Of a stretch of DNA of 64,000 nt, positions 44,793-53,719 are shown piece by piece. A program made the translations under genes and the position numbers. The DNA is from JARRQJ01 sp037381915 (GTDB lineage Bacteria; Pseudomonadota; Gammaproteobacteria; DRLM01). The notes under the pieces are model-generated. The model had not been told where the DNA came from. It saw nothing but the letters and a program-made list of their open reading frames with translations, and searched no databases. Within the stretch, counting starts at the first letter, position 1; every line of letters begins with the position of its first letter. The stretch is from positions 1 to 64,000 of the forward strand of contig JARRQJ010000005.1 in the NCBI GenBank assembly GCA_037381915.1, given 5' to 3'.

Positions 44793-45950
44793 ATGAAATC
44801 ATTCTTCCGCGCAATATTGCGAGGATCATATTGCTTATTCCTAATCTCCGCGTCATGGAGCGGTATCGCCGCAGCGGCCATGAATATACCGCCGCCGCCC
44901 GCCATCAAGGCGCGGGCCTATATTTTGATGGATTACGACAGCGGCCAGGTTCTCGCGGCGTCCAAGGCCGACGCGCGCATGCAACCGGCGAGCCTGACCA
45001 AATTGATGACGTCTTACGTGATCTATAAGGAGATGCGGGACGGCCGCATCAAGCTCAGTGACATGGTAACCATCAGCAAGCACGCCTGGCGTATGGGGGG
45101 GTCCCGGACCTTCGTCCCGGTGGGCAAGAAGGTGTCCGTGGAAGATCTGCTCAAGGGTATGATCGTCCAGTCAGGAAACGATGCTACGGTGGCCTTGGCG
45201 GAGTACGTCGGCGGCAGTGAAGATGTATTCGTGTCGATCATGAATCAGGAGGCGAAACGCCTCGGGATGACCGGTACTCATTTCGTGGACAGTACCGGCA
45301 TGCCCAACGCCGACCACTATACCACCGCCCACGATCTCGCCGTGCTGACACGCGCCATCATCAAGGAATTTCCCGACCATTACCAGCTTTATTCGATGCG
45401 CACCTTCACCTTCAACGGCATCACCCAGCACAACCGCAATAAATTGTTGTGGCGCGATAAGACGGTGGACGGTGTCAAGACCGGCCATACCGAATCGGCA
45501 GGCTATTGTCTGGTGGCCTCGGCGCTGCAGAATCATATGCGGCTCATCTCCGTGGTCTTGGGGACCGACAGCGAAGAGGCGCGGGCGGATGAAAGTGAGA
45601 AGCTGTTGCGCTACGGTTTTCGTTTCTATGAAACCCATCGTCTGTATGCCGCCAACAAGCCCTTGTCCACGGTGAAGATCTGGAAAGGGGCGACCGACAG
45701 GCTGCCGCTGGGGCTGCGCCGCGAATTATATGTCACCATCCCGCGCGGTGCGTATGACAAGCTCGACGCCAAGATGAAATTTCAACAACCCATCGTTGCC
45801 CCCGCCAGCAAAGGAAAGCTCTACGGCAGCTTGAACGTCAGCCTTGATGGTCAGACCGTGGTGACCAAGCCCCTGGTTGCCTTGAAGAATGTGGCGGAGG
45901 GCGGTTTTTTCCAGCAGGTCATGGACGACGTCATGCTGTGGTTTGAATAG
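44793..45950 (+). CDS. dacC: D-alanyl-D-alanine carboxypeptidase (PBP5/6 family)
   Basis: Start 44793 gives MKSFFRAILRGSYCLFLISASWSGIAAAA, a signal peptide, and a normal mature length (385 residues in total); the frame is open upstream to 44679. Active-site motifs are S67-L-T-K70 in PASLTKLM, SGND (SxN) and VKTGHTESAGYC (KTG). A C-terminal beta domain follows, and a terminal amphipathic stretch (FFQQVMDDVMLWFE) anchors it to the inner membrane. It trims the terminal D-alanine of pentapeptides. The symbol is provisional: dacA and dacC are hard to tell apart here. The D-amino-acid aminotransferase gene starts 7 nt later. Confidence 0.93.
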   Translation: MKSFFRAILRGSYCLFLISASWSGIAAAAMNIPPPPAIKARAYILMDYDSGQVLAASKADARMQPASLTKLMTSYVIYKEMRDGRIKLSDMVTISKHAWRMGGSRTFVPVGKKVSVEDLLKGMIVQSGNDATVALAEYVGGSEDVFVSIMNQEAKRLGMTGTHFVDSTGMPNADHYTTAHDLAVLTRAIIKEFPDHYQLYSMRTFTFNGITQHNRNKLLWRDKTVDGVKTGHTESAGYCLVASALQNHMRLISVVLGTDSEEARADESEKLLRYGFRFYETHRLYAANKPLSTVKIWKGATDRLPLGLRRELYVTIPRGAYDKLDAKMKFQQPIVAPASKGKLYGSLNVSLDGQTVVTKPLVALKNVAEGGFFQQVMDDVMLWFE

Positions 45951-45957
45951 GCGGCGG

Positions 45958-46827
45958 ATGGATATCGTCTATCTCAATGGGGAATTTCTGCCCGTCGAAC
46001 GGGCGCGGGTCTCGGTTCAGGATCGCGGATTTATCTTCGGTGACGGCGTCTATGAGGTCATTCCGGCGTACGGTGGCCGTCTGTTCCGGCTGGACCAACA
46101 CCTGCAGCGTCTGGCGCGGAGTTTGGCGGAGATCCGGCTGACAAACCCCGCGAGCGGTGAGCAGTGGCGGCAGTGTCTACAGGAGCTGGTAACGCACAAC
46201 GGCGGCGGCGATCAATCGGTATACGTGCAGATCACGCGAGGGGCTGCCCCGCGCGACCACGCCTTTCCCGGTGAGGTCAAACCTACAGTCTATGCGGCAT
46301 CCAGTGTGCTGCGACCCATGTCGCCGGATGCGGCGGAGTACGGCGTGGCGGCCGTTACCTTGCCCGACATCCGCTGGCAGCGTTGCGATATCAAGGCCAT
46401 CACCTTGTTGCCCAACATCCTGTTGCGGCAGCAGGCCATCGACCAAGGGGCCGTTGAGGCGATCCTGACGCGGGACGGCCACGTCAATGAAGGGGCGGCG
46501 AGTAATCTGTTCATCGTCAAGGCGGGCGTGCTGTTGACCCCGCCCAAGGGACCGCATCTGCTGCCGGGAATCACGCGCGACCTGATATTGGAATTGGCGG
46601 CGTCCCATGGCATCGCCTATCGCGAGGAGCCGATCACGACCGGGGATCTGGCGCTTGCCGAGGAGGTGTGGTTGACCAGTTCCACGCGGGAAATCCTCCC
46701 AGTGACCCGCCTCGACCAGGTCGCGGTGGGGAATGGCAAGCCCGGTCCCTTGTGGCGGAAGATGATAAGCTTGTATCAAGACTACAAACAGGGCGTGCGC
46801 GAACGGGGCGAGGCGCCGGCGGCTTGA
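45958..46827 (+). CDS. dat: D-amino-acid aminotransferase (fold type IV PLP enzyme)
   Basis: ATG 45958 gives the family-like start MDIVYLNGEFLPVERARVSVQDRGFIFGDGVYEVI and 289 residues. The PLP-binding Lys146 lies in RCDIKAITLLPNILLRQQA, and EGAASNLFIVK and the late SSTREILPV complete the fold IV motif set. It interconverts D-alanine, 2-oxoglutarate, pyruvate and D-glutamate, which suits its place just after the D-Ala carboxypeptidase. Branched-chain aminotransferase is less likely because of the length and the RGAAPRDHAFP segment. Its stop codon lies in the loop of a large inverted repeat. Confidence 0.88.
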   Translation: MDIVYLNGEFLPVERARVSVQDRGFIFGDGVYEVIPAYGGRLFRLDQHLQRLARSLAEIRLTNPASGEQWRQCLQELVTHNGGGDQSVYVQITRGAAPRDHAFPGEVKPTVYAASSVLRPMSPDAAEYGVAAVTLPDIRWQRCDIKAITLLPNILLRQQAIDQGAVEAILTRDGHVNEGAASNLFIVKAGVLLTPPKGPHLLPGITRDLILELAASHGIAYREEPITTGDLALAEEVWLTSSTREILPVTRLDQVAVGNGKPGPLWRKMISLYQDYKQGVRERGEAPAA

Positions 46828-46854
46828 CGGCGCCTCGCCCCGTTCGCCGCACGC
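46793..46854. other. Near-perfect long inverted repeat around the dat stop codon
   Basis: The 19-nt arm GCGAACGGGGCGAGGCGCC (46799-46817) pairs perfectly with 46829-46847, and after one bulged base six more pairs extend the stem to 46793-46854. The loop (46818-46828) holds the dat stop codon. No T-run follows, so it is not a standard terminator. It could act as an mRNA stability or processing element or a translation barrier between dat and ybeD. Confidence 0.8.
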
Positions 46855-46868
46855 AGAGTTGCAGACCC

Positions 46869-47159
46869 ATGCATCGCGATGAACTCCCAATACCCGGTAG
46901 CGATGAATCCCCCTTGCAGTTTCCCTGCGCCTTTCCGATCAAGGCCATGGGGCCGGCGACAGCATCCTTTGACGCCTTGGTGGTGAGCATCGTGCGGCGC
47001 CACACCCCCGATATCGCCGAGGGGGCGGTGACGGTGCGGCCTAGCGCGGCGGGCAAATACCTGGCGGTAACGGTGACTATTCAGGCGCGGAGCCGGGCGC
47101 AGTTGGATGCCATTTATCAGGACCTGGTGGCCTGCGAACAGGTACTGGTTGCGCTATGA
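46869..47159 (+). CDS. ybeD: YbeD/DUF493 family regulatory protein
   Basis: The 96-residue protein begins MHRDELPIPGSDESPLQFPCAFPIKAMG and ends VACEQVLVAL, the ACT-like small fold of the YbeD family that sits between dacA and lipB in E. coli. Its molecular role is unsettled. The start at 46869 is the only ATG giving the family N-terminus. The stop overlaps the lipB ATG (ATGA), so the two are translationally coupled. Confidence 0.9.
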   Translation: MHRDELPIPGSDESPLQFPCAFPIKAMGPATASFDALVVSIVRRHTPDIAEGAVTVRPSAAGKYLAVTVTIQARSRAQLDAIYQDLVACEQVLVAL

Positions 47160-47830
47160 TCGCGCCGGCCGGGCTGGTGGTGCGTAATCTGGGATGCCAG
47201 GCATACGTCAAGGTGTGGCGGGCCATGCAGGTCTTCACCGATGAGCGGGACGCGCACCGGGGTGACGAATTGTGGCTGGTGGAGCATCCGCCGGTATACA
47301 CCTTGGGGCTCAATGGCAAGCCCGAGCATGTACTTGAGCCGGCGGGTGTGCCGGTGGTGGCGGTGGACCGCGGCGGTCAGGTTACCTATCACGGTCCGGG
47401 ACAGACCGTGGTCTACGCCCTGCTGGACTTGCGTCGTTTGGGCTTGGGGCCCAGGCAATTGGTGATGGCCTTGGAACAGGGTGTGATCGACCTGCTGGCC
47501 GAATACGAGATTGACGCCATCGGCCGCCGCGATGCGCCGGGGGTTTACGTCGGCGGGGCCAAGATCGCCGCCGTGGGGCTGCGGGTGCGGCGCGGCTGCT
47601 GTTATCATGGGCTCAGTTTTAACGTGGCCATGGATTTGGAGCCCTTCAGGCGTATCAATCCCTGCGGTTATTCCGGCATGGCAGTGACGCAGCTCAGTGA
47701 CTTGGCGCCAGTGGCGGACCATGCAGCCGTCGCCCGCCGGCTGGCCGATAAACTTGCCGGGCGTCTCGGTATGGGGATGACGTGGGCGGGCGGCGCTCAG
47801 CTCGAGCGCAACGCCTCCCGCTTTGCTTAA
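47156..47830 (+). CDS. lipB: Octanoyltransferase LipB
   Basis: The 224-residue enzyme has DRGGQVTYHGPGQ, the acyl-binding Lys136 in VGGAKIAAVGLRV, and Cys170 in NPCGYSG, the two catalytic residues of LipB. It moves octanoyl from acyl carrier protein to the lipoyl domains of the 2-oxoacid dehydrogenases and glycine cleavage H protein. It overlaps ybeD by 4 nt and is followed by lipA after 14 nt. Confidence 0.96.
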   Translation: MIAPAGLVVRNLGCQAYVKVWRAMQVFTDERDAHRGDELWLVEHPPVYTLGLNGKPEHVLEPAGVPVVAVDRGGQVTYHGPGQTVVYALLDLRRLGLGPRQLVMALEQGVIDLLAEYEIDAIGRRDAPGVYVGGAKIAAVGLRVRRGCCYHGLSFNVAMDLEPFRRINPCGYSGMAVTQLSDLAPVADHAAVARRLADKLAGRLGMGMTWAGGAQLERNASRFA

Positions 47831-47844
47831 GCTTAGGAGAAGTC

Positions 47845-48807
47845 ATGTCGTCTATGAAAAGAGGAGCGGCGGCCGGCACGGTGCGGGAGCGTGGTGCCGC
47901 CAAGGTCGCGCGCATCCCGGTCAAGATCGAACCCACGGTGGAGTTTCTGCGTAAACCCCGGTGGATCCGCGCCAAGGCGCCCACCTCGCCGGAAGTGTCG
48001 CGTCTGAAAACGGTGCTGCGCGAGCACCGCCTGCATACGGTGTGCGAGGAGGCCTCCTGCCCCAATCTTGGCGAATGTTTCAGTCACGGTACCGCCACCT
48101 TCATGATCATGGGCGATCTTTGTACCCGACGTTGCCCATTTTGCGACGTAGCGCACGGCCGTCCCGGGATGCTGGACGGGGAGGAACCCGCCAACCTGGC
48201 CAAGACCATCGCCGCCATGGACCTGCGGTATGTGGTGATTACGTCGGTGGATCGCGATGATCTGCGCGACGGCGGCGCCGGGCATTTTAAGGCCTGTATT
48301 GACGAAGTGCGCCGCCAGTCTCCCCATACCAAGATCGAGATTCTGGTGCCGGATTTTCGCGGCCGGGCCGATGCGGCCTTGGAAATATTGGGCGAGTCTC
48401 CGCCCGATGTGTTCAATCACAATCTGGAAACCATTCCACGGCTGTACAAAGCCGTGCGCCCGGGAGCGGATTACCGGGGCTCGCTGCGCTTGCTGCAGCA
48501 CTTCAAGGAGTACCGTCCCGAAGTTCCCACCAAATCCGGCTTGATGCTGGGTCTGGGAGAGGACCCTGCAGAAATCGAAGCGGTCATGGCGGACTTGCGT
48601 CAACATGGATGTGACATGCTGACCCTCGGCCAGTATTTGCAACCCAGCCGTCACCACCTGCCCGTGACCAGATATGTAACGCCAGATGAATTTGCGGTCC
48701 TGGGGGAACGTGCCAAGGCCTTGGGTTTCAGTAACGTTGCCAGCGGACCCATGGTCCGTTCTTCGTATCACGCCGATCTTCAAGCCGCAGGCCAGGTGGT
48801 TTCCTGA
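47845..48807 (+). CDS. lipA: Lipoyl synthase
   Basis: ATG 47845 has AGGAGA 4-9 nt upstream and gives 320 residues; the longer frame from 47782 overlaps lipB. The auxiliary cluster motif CEEASCPNLGEC (Cx4Cx5C) and the radical SAM motif CTRRCPFC (Cx3Cx2C) are complete, and the C-terminal RSSYHA serine ligand motif is present. It inserts two sulfurs into octanoyl groups delivered by LipB. The gene ends the co-directional block starting at mreB. Confidence 0.97.
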   Translation: MSSMKRGAAAGTVRERGAAKVARIPVKIEPTVEFLRKPRWIRAKAPTSPEVSRLKTVLREHRLHTVCEEASCPNLGECFSHGTATFMIMGDLCTRRCPFCDVAHGRPGMLDGEEPANLAKTIAAMDLRYVVITSVDRDDLRDGGAGHFKACIDEVRRQSPHTKIEILVPDFRGRADAALEILGESPPDVFNHNLETIPRLYKAVRPGADYRGSLRLLQHFKEYRPEVPTKSGLMLGLGEDPAEIEAVMADLRQHGCDMLTLGQYLQPSRHHLPVTRYVTPDEFAVLGERAKALGFSNVASGPMVRSSYHADLQAAGQVVS

Positions 48808-48881
48808 CTACTTAACACCGGGTTAACCCTCCGCATGCTTATGGCTGTATACTGATTGGACCGTTGAGGCATGGCGGAATC

Positions 48882-49361
48882 CTATTCACCGCGGGTGCTC
48901 ATCACCGCATAATGCAGCACCAACTTGCCGCGCGGGGCGAGGGGCGAGCTGAGGTACAGCGGTTCACGGAAATCGCGGGCCTGCCCGGGGGGGACCTCGG
49001 GTTTGAGTGTAATGTCCGTCTGGTTGATAACCTCGCAGTGGCCGTTTTTCGCGCAATCTTCCATGGAAACGCGCAGCTGCAGTTCGGTCAGGGTGTATTT
49101 TTGGGAATGATTGCGAACGCGGCCGGTAACCTGTCTGCCCCGCGTCTCATGGGTGATTTTCATGTCCGCCAGCTCAACTTCCGCCACGGGAATACGTCGC
49201 TTAGAGAGGTCCAATTCATGATTCTGATACCAGGCCAGATAACCGATGATGCCGATGACCATGGCAAGCGCCACGGGAAGTACGCGGCCGGCATTCGAGT
49301 TGGTAAAGGCCACCCCGATCAATACCAGTACCAGGATTAGACCCAGTAAGCCCCAGATCAT
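48882..49361 (-). CDS. Membrane-anchored protein of unknown function
   Basis: The 159-residue protein has two N-terminal hydrophobic helices (residues 2-19 and 29-45). A soluble beta-rich domain follows: RRIPVAEVELADMKIT, RQVTGRVRNHSQKYTLTELQLRVSMEDC, CEVINQTDITLKPEVPPGQARDFREPLYL. The pattern of NHS-x-YTLTELQLRV followed by VPPGQARDF resembles FxLYD-like immunoglobulin domains of membrane proteins, but I assign no family. It converges with lipA, 74 bp away, and no functional partner is evident. Confidence 0.65.
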   Translation of the reverse strand: MIWGLLGLILVLVLIGVAFTNSNAGRVLPVALAMVIGIIGYLAWYQNHELDLSKRRIPVAEVELADMKITHETRGRQVTGRVRNHSQKYTLTELQLRVSMEDCAKNGHCEVINQTDITLKPEVPPGQARDFREPLYLSSPLAPRGKLVLHYAVMSTRGE

Positions 49362-49961
49362 CTATATGCCTCAGCGATTCGCTCTTGAAAACATGGCGAC
49401 ACGATTTCCTTATGTTTGGCGGGCGTGGGCGTGATTATGACGGGAAATACACACTGAACCCGGAAAGCTTAGTCGATGCGGGAAGCTAAATATGGATGGC
49501 AATGCCGAGCGGCAGATGCTGTGTTTCTTGGTCAGCGGAATCATGGCGGCGTTCGTGGGTCCGTCTTTCGTAGTGGCTGCGGGTGTCGGGCAATACGACG
49601 GATTGGCGGTTCTGGCCGCGGCAGTCACGACGGCGTTCCTCGGGAATGCTGGTCGGTGCCGAGCGGATGGGAGATGATTGAGGGACTATGCCAGTGGTGG
49701 TGGTGGTGAGCGAGGATACGGACGCAGTGGCTTTGCTGAGGTTGGCCTGTTCAAGGCGCAGCAACCCAAGATCGTCGCGCGGTAGCTTGAGCACCATCAC
49801 AGTGTTTGTCCCATCAGTTGCCTCTCCTTTTCTAGTTAGCAGAAGTTAAGGCAATTCGTCAATCGCCTCGCTCTGGGTGCTTCGAAGGAACGAGCGCCAT
49901 GCTCGCGGCAATAAGCATGGCATAATCTAGAAATTTTTTATAGATCAAACAGGTTCAATGA
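49362..49961. other. Gap with competing small ORFs on both strands
   Basis: This 600-bp stretch has a plus-strand membrane-like ORF (listed next) and, on the opposite strand, an ORF at 49486-49800. The latter starts MMVLKLPRDDLGLLRLEQANLSK, preceded by AAAGGAGAGG and a five-codon MGQTL mini-ORF whose TGA overlaps an ATG. Only one of these can be genuine over the shared stretch, and neither belongs to a family I recognise. The segment 49840-49961 is the upstream region of the lipoprotein gene. Confidence 0.35.
49492..49677 (+). CDS. Possible small membrane protein, perhaps frameshifted
   Basis: This 61-codon frame reads MDGNAERQMLCFLVSGIMA and then two hydrophobic stretches (about 10-30 and 38-50, ending VLAAAVTTAFLG), a plausible two-helix protein. 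A GGGAAG sequence lies upstream. Skipping one base after FLG would continue MLVGAERMGDD to a stop, so a one-base insertion near 49640 may have scrambled the C-terminus. The opposite strand also has an ORF here, so doubt remains. Confidence 0.3.
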   Translation: MDGNAERQMLCFLVSGIMAAFVGPSFVVAAGVGQYDGLAVLAAAVTTAFLGNAGRCRADGR

Positions 49962-51161
49962 ATGGGATCACTGTGGCGCGGACGTGAGGTCGTGACGAGG
50001 GAAAGCCTTTTCGCATGCGGGCCCGCGGGCCGGGGGGGATGGGCCTGGCTTGCCTTCATCTGTGTAATGCTGTTGAGCGGTTGCGCCCAGTGGGGTGACA
50101 AAAAGGACGCGGCGAAGTTCGCCGGTATCAAGTACCGCACGCCCTTGTCCAGTACGGAACTGGATAGCTTGGTTCTCGCCGAGAAGATTCGCTACTTCAC
50201 CGACAATGTCTATCTGGCGGCCGAAGGCGGGCGTGATGTGCGCGCCTCGCGGGGGGCGGCCGAATCGGCCCTGGATGATCTGCGCAAGACCCTGGACAAG
50301 AAAGCCTTCGTTGATTTTTGGGTGGGTGTGGATCCGGAATTTTTCGGCAGGGTCAACGCCGCCCTGGGCTATACGGACTATACCCATCCCCAAGTGATAT
50401 TGAATGCGCGGCAGACGCGTACCGCATACAATCTGATGGCGCGTCACTTGAAGGTGCTGGGTAACTTGGGCCGGACGCGCCGGGAGGCCATGCAGGATTT
50501 CATCGCTCTGGCCGAGGAGGGCGACACGGCGGCATGCTTTGCCTTCCATAAGGCCTACAAGGATTATACGGATCCCCGCCATGGCGAGGCCGGGGTCAGT
50601 TGGCTCGACGTGGACGGGGTCCCCTTTCGCAAATCATCCATGTGGGCCGGGTCCGGCGAGGCCAATTATAAAGGGCATGTCGTACAGATTGCGATTCCCC
50701 CGCAGGCAGTGTTGGGTTGTCGACGGATTCTCCATCCTCCGAATCAGGTCACCGCCGGCGTGGTGGAGGAAGTGGAGCAATTTTTCTCCGCCATTAATCT
50801 GGATAAGGAATTCAATCCTGCGGCCTACGCCGAACGTAAGAAAGTCTGGCGGCGCCATTTGCAGGAGAAAGCGGCTGCGGCGGCGCGGCGGGTCCGCTTG
50901 CACCGGATTCGGGTCATCAATGTCGTCGATGTATACCGCATCTTTCCCCCGGCGCTGGACTATGAGTATGAACTGGCCGTTGCGGATGGCACGCTGTCGG
51001 ACATGGTGGCGACGGGCATGTTGTCCGAGGAACAGGCCTTCGTCGTAGAAGAGCGGATCCATGAACGGCGTGTCCTGCTCAGCGGTGTCGGCGCTACGCC
51101 GGAACAGACTCCCATGGCCTTTCTGAAGTTGGTGGCGGATCGAGCGACAAACGGTAAGTGA
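49962..51161 (+). CDS. Lipoprotein of unknown function
   Basis: The 399-residue product has a long basic N-terminus and a lipobox LLSGCAQW, so it is probably an outer or inner membrane lipoprotein. GTG 49992 (VTRESLFACG) is an alternative start that gives a more ordinary signal peptide. The mature part is mostly alpha-helical with repeated Asp/Glu-rich segments (ESALDDLRKTLDKKAFVDFWVG, EEVEQFFSAINLDKEFNPAAYAERKKVW). It contains no domain I recognise. It is transcribed toward the EEP-fold gene and is not in an evident operon. Confidence 0.65.
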   Translation: MGSLWRGREVVTRESLFACGPAGRGGWAWLAFICVMLLSGCAQWGDKKDAAKFAGIKYRTPLSSTELDSLVLAEKIRYFTDNVYLAAEGGRDVRASRGAAESALDDLRKTLDKKAFVDFWVGVDPEFFGRVNAALGYTDYTHPQVILNARQTRTAYNLMARHLKVLGNLGRTRREAMQDFIALAEEGDTAACFAFHKAYKDYTDPRHGEAGVSWLDVDGVPFRKSSMWAGSGEANYKGHVVQIAIPPQAVLGCRRILHPPNQVTAGVVEEVEQFFSAINLDKEFNPAAYAERKKVWRRHLQEKAAAAARRVRLHRIRVINVVDVYRIFPPALDYEYELAVADGTLSDMVATGMLSEEQAFVVEERIHERRVLLSGVGATPEQTPMAFLKLVADRATNGK

Positions 51162-51208
51162 GTAGCCGCCGGGAGGCTGTTGGATGGGCTAAGCGGGGGC
51201 GTCGCCGC

Positions 51209-52042
51209 TTAGGGGCTCAGCAATTGGATGTCCTCCGGGACCTCGATCTCCATGGCGATGGGGAGATGGTCCGACAAGGCGTGATGGATCACCTGAAGAT
51301 TGGAGATCTTCAAGGTTGGGGTGACCAAGATGTGATCAATATTGCGGTAAGGGCGCCAACTGGGGAAGGTATGCAAGGCGCTCGCCGGCTCACATAGATG
51401 GGTTTTGTTGAGCAACAGATCCATTTCATGGCTTTCCGGGACGCAATTGAAATCCCCCATCACCACCACATGCTTAAAATCCCGGATCAATTCACTGATA
51501 AAGTCGAATTGGCGGAGGCGCGCGCGACGTCCCAAAGCCAGATGCACCAGTAACACGTTCAGGGTGGTGTCACCGTGGCCGAGTTGGATCATCATCGCGC
51601 CGCGGCCCGGGATTAAGCCGGGCAGCTTGTGCTGGGCAATGAGATGGGGACGAAACTTGCTCAACAGGCCGTTGCTGTGCTGCGCGAATTTGCCCAGGTC
51701 GCGATTGGTCTGATGGCACCAAAAGGGGAAACGGCCGCGGCGCGCCAGGTATTCCACCTGATTGACGAAATAACTGCGCATGCTGCCGGCGTCGGCCTCT
51801 TGGATCGCCACGATGTCGTAATTGGAGGCCAGGCGGGCAATGCGGTCGAGATTGTCGAAACTGGAGGGGTGGGGTAGCACGTGCTTCCAGCTATGGGTCA
51901 GATAATGATGAGGCCGGGTCGAGGCGATGCCCGCTTGAATGTTATAGCTCAGCAAGCGCAGCGAAGACTTGAGCTTGCTTGGCCGCGGCGCGTCGAACGG
52001 TGTCTCTGCGGCAGCGTCTAGGATTGCGGTGTTTGTCTTCAT
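51209..52042 (-). CDS. Endonuclease/exonuclease/phosphatase (EEP) fold enzyme
   Basis: The 277-residue protein has the DNase I-like signature set: LLSYNIQAGIA, IVAIQEADAG (metal-binding Glu), LLVHLALGRRARLRQ, VVMGDFNCVPES and IDHILVTPTL, SDHLPIAMEIEV with the catalytic His-Asp. Such enzymes act on nucleic acids, phospholipids or phosphoinositides; the substrate here cannot be told. No signal peptide is present. Its ATG overlaps the stop of the acetolactate-synthase-like gene upstream by 4 nt (ATGA), so the two are translated together. Confidence 0.85.
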   Translation of the reverse strand: MKTNTAILDAAAETPFDAPRPSKLKSSLRLLSYNIQAGIASTRPHHYLTHSWKHVLPHPSSFDNLDRIARLASNYDIVAIQEADAGSMRSYFVNQVEYLARRGRFPFWCHQTNRDLGKFAQHSNGLLSKFRPHLIAQHKLPGLIPGRGAMMIQLGHGDTTLNVLLVHLALGRRARLRQFDFISELIRDFKHVVVMGDFNCVPESHEMDLLLNKTHLCEPASALHTFPSWRPYRNIDHILVTPTLKISNLQVIHHALSDHLPIAMEIEVPEDIQLLSP

Positions 52043-53670
52043 AGCTGGAAGATCGCCTCGCCAAGTTTCGCGGTCAATTTGATGTTCTCAGTATAATCGA
52101 CCGGGCAGTCAATAATGTTTACTTTGTCGTTACTCAAGGCCTCCTTGAGGACGGGCAGCAACTCCGCGGCGTGACTGACCCGGTACCCCCTCGCCCCGAA
52201 GGACTCGGCATATTTTACGAAATCCGGGTTGTTAAAGCGCACATGGGCGGCGCGTCCATATGTAACCATTTGTTTCGACTCAATTAATCCGTAGGCGCCA
52301 TCGTTCCAGATCAAGATCGTCAGCGGGATATCCAAGCGTATCGCCGTTTCGATTTCCTGGGAATTCATCATAAATCCGGCATCGCCGGTGACCGCCAGCA
52401 CCCGGCGTTGAGGATGGGCCAGCCGGGCCGCGATGGCGCCGGGCACCGCGATGCCCATGCTGGCGAAGCCATTGGAAATGATGCAGGTATTGGGATGCTC
52501 GCAGCGGAACATGCGCGCCATCCACAACTTGTGGGCTCCCACGTCGCATATGGCGATGTCCTCCAGGTCCATGGCGGTGCGCAGATCCCAGATGATCTTT
52601 TGGGGTTTCAGGGGGAAGTCCGTATCGTTCCGATGACGGTTCATGTCTTCAATGAGGGCGTTGCGCAACGGCCGCAGTTTATGCCCCTGCTGTGGATGCG
52701 CCCGCTCACCGATCTGCGCCAGGCTGTGGCCGATATCGCCCACCACCCCCACCTCCACCATATAGCTGGTGTCGACCTCCGCCGGGGCGGTGTCGATGTG
52801 GATGATCTTGCGATCGCAGGTGGGATGCCACAGGCGCGGATGATATTCCACCAGGTCATAGCCGACGCACAGGATCACATCGGCCTTGTCGAAACCGGTG
52901 TTCACGTAGTCATGGGCCTGCAGCCCCACGCTGCCCAACGCCATGGGGTGCTTGAAGGGGATGACACCTTTGGCCATGAAGGTGTTGGCCACGGGAATAT
53001 TGAGTTTGGTGGCGAAGTCGGCGAGTTGCCGCCAGGCCTTGGCGCGGATCACGCCGTTGCCGGCGAGAATGATGGGGTAGCGGGCCTGTGAGATGAGTTC
53101 GGCCGCCACGGCCACCCGGTCGTCGGCGGGTTCCGGCATGGTGGGTTGCTGGGCCTGCAAGGGCTTGGAGTCGATCTCCATCTCGGCCAGGTTTTCCGGA
53201 AACTCGATAAAGCAGGCCCCGGTTTTTTCCGTCTGGGCGAGTTTGAAGGCCTTGCGTATCACCTCGGGGACCACATTGGGGGTCAGCACCCGCGAGGCAT
53301 ACTTGGTGACCGGTGCGAAAATACTCTGCAGGTCCAATACCTGGTGGGATTCTTTGTGGAGACGATTGGTATCCGCCTGACCGGCGATGGCCACCAGCGG
53401 GGCATGATCCATATTGGCGTCCGCCACGCCCGTGAGCAGATTAGTGGCGCCGGGCCCCAGGGTCGACAGGCACACCCCGGCCCGCCAGGTGAGCCGCCCA
53501 TAGACGTCGGCCATGAAGGCGGCGCCTTGTTCGTGCCGGGTGGTGACGAACTGGATGGAAGTATCCAACAAGGCATCCATGAGGGCCAGGTTTTCTTCTC
53601 CGGGAATGCCGAAGATATACGCTACGTCCTCATTTTCCAGACACTTGATGAATAGCTCGGCGGCCTTCAT
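52039..53670 (-). CDS. Acetolactate synthase-like thiamine diphosphate enzyme (large subunit type)
   Basis: The 543-residue protein has the three domains of the ThDP enzyme family. Catalytic Glu47 is in TTRHEQGAAFMADVYGR, the middle domain carries YPIILAGNGVIRAKAWRQLA, and the C-terminal ThDP/Mg motif is GDAGFMMNSQEIETAIRLDIPLTILIWNDGAYG. No small regulatory subunit (ilvN) is adjacent, so it may be a catabolic AlsS-type acetolactate synthase or another decarboxylase of this group. It is first in a coupled pair with the EEP-fold gene. A weak AAGGG lies upstream of the ATG. Confidence 0.87.
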   Translation of the reverse strand: MKAAELFIKCLENEDVAYIFGIPGEENLALMDALLDTSIQFVTTRHEQGAAFMADVYGRLTWRAGVCLSTLGPGATNLLTGVADANMDHAPLVAIAGQADTNRLHKESHQVLDLQSIFAPVTKYASRVLTPNVVPEVIRKAFKLAQTEKTGACFIEFPENLAEMEIDSKPLQAQQPTMPEPADDRVAVAAELISQARYPIILAGNGVIRAKAWRQLADFATKLNIPVANTFMAKGVIPFKHPMALGSVGLQAHDYVNTGFDKADVILCVGYDLVEYHPRLWHPTCDRKIIHIDTAPAEVDTSYMVEVGVVGDIGHSLAQIGERAHPQQGHKLRPLRNALIEDMNRHRNDTDFPLKPQKIIWDLRTAMDLEDIAICDVGAHKLWMARMFRCEHPNTCIISNGFASMGIAVPGAIAARLAHPQRRVLAVTGDAGFMMNSQEIETAIRLDIPLTILIWNDGAYGLIESKQMVTYGRAAHVRFNNPDFVKYAESFGARGYRVSHAAELLPVLKEALSNDKVNIIDCPVDYTENIKLTAKLGEAIFQL

Positions 53671-53719
53671 GGCAATGGCCCTTATGCTGTCCCGCTCCCG
53701 TTGGCTGATGGAACGCCGC

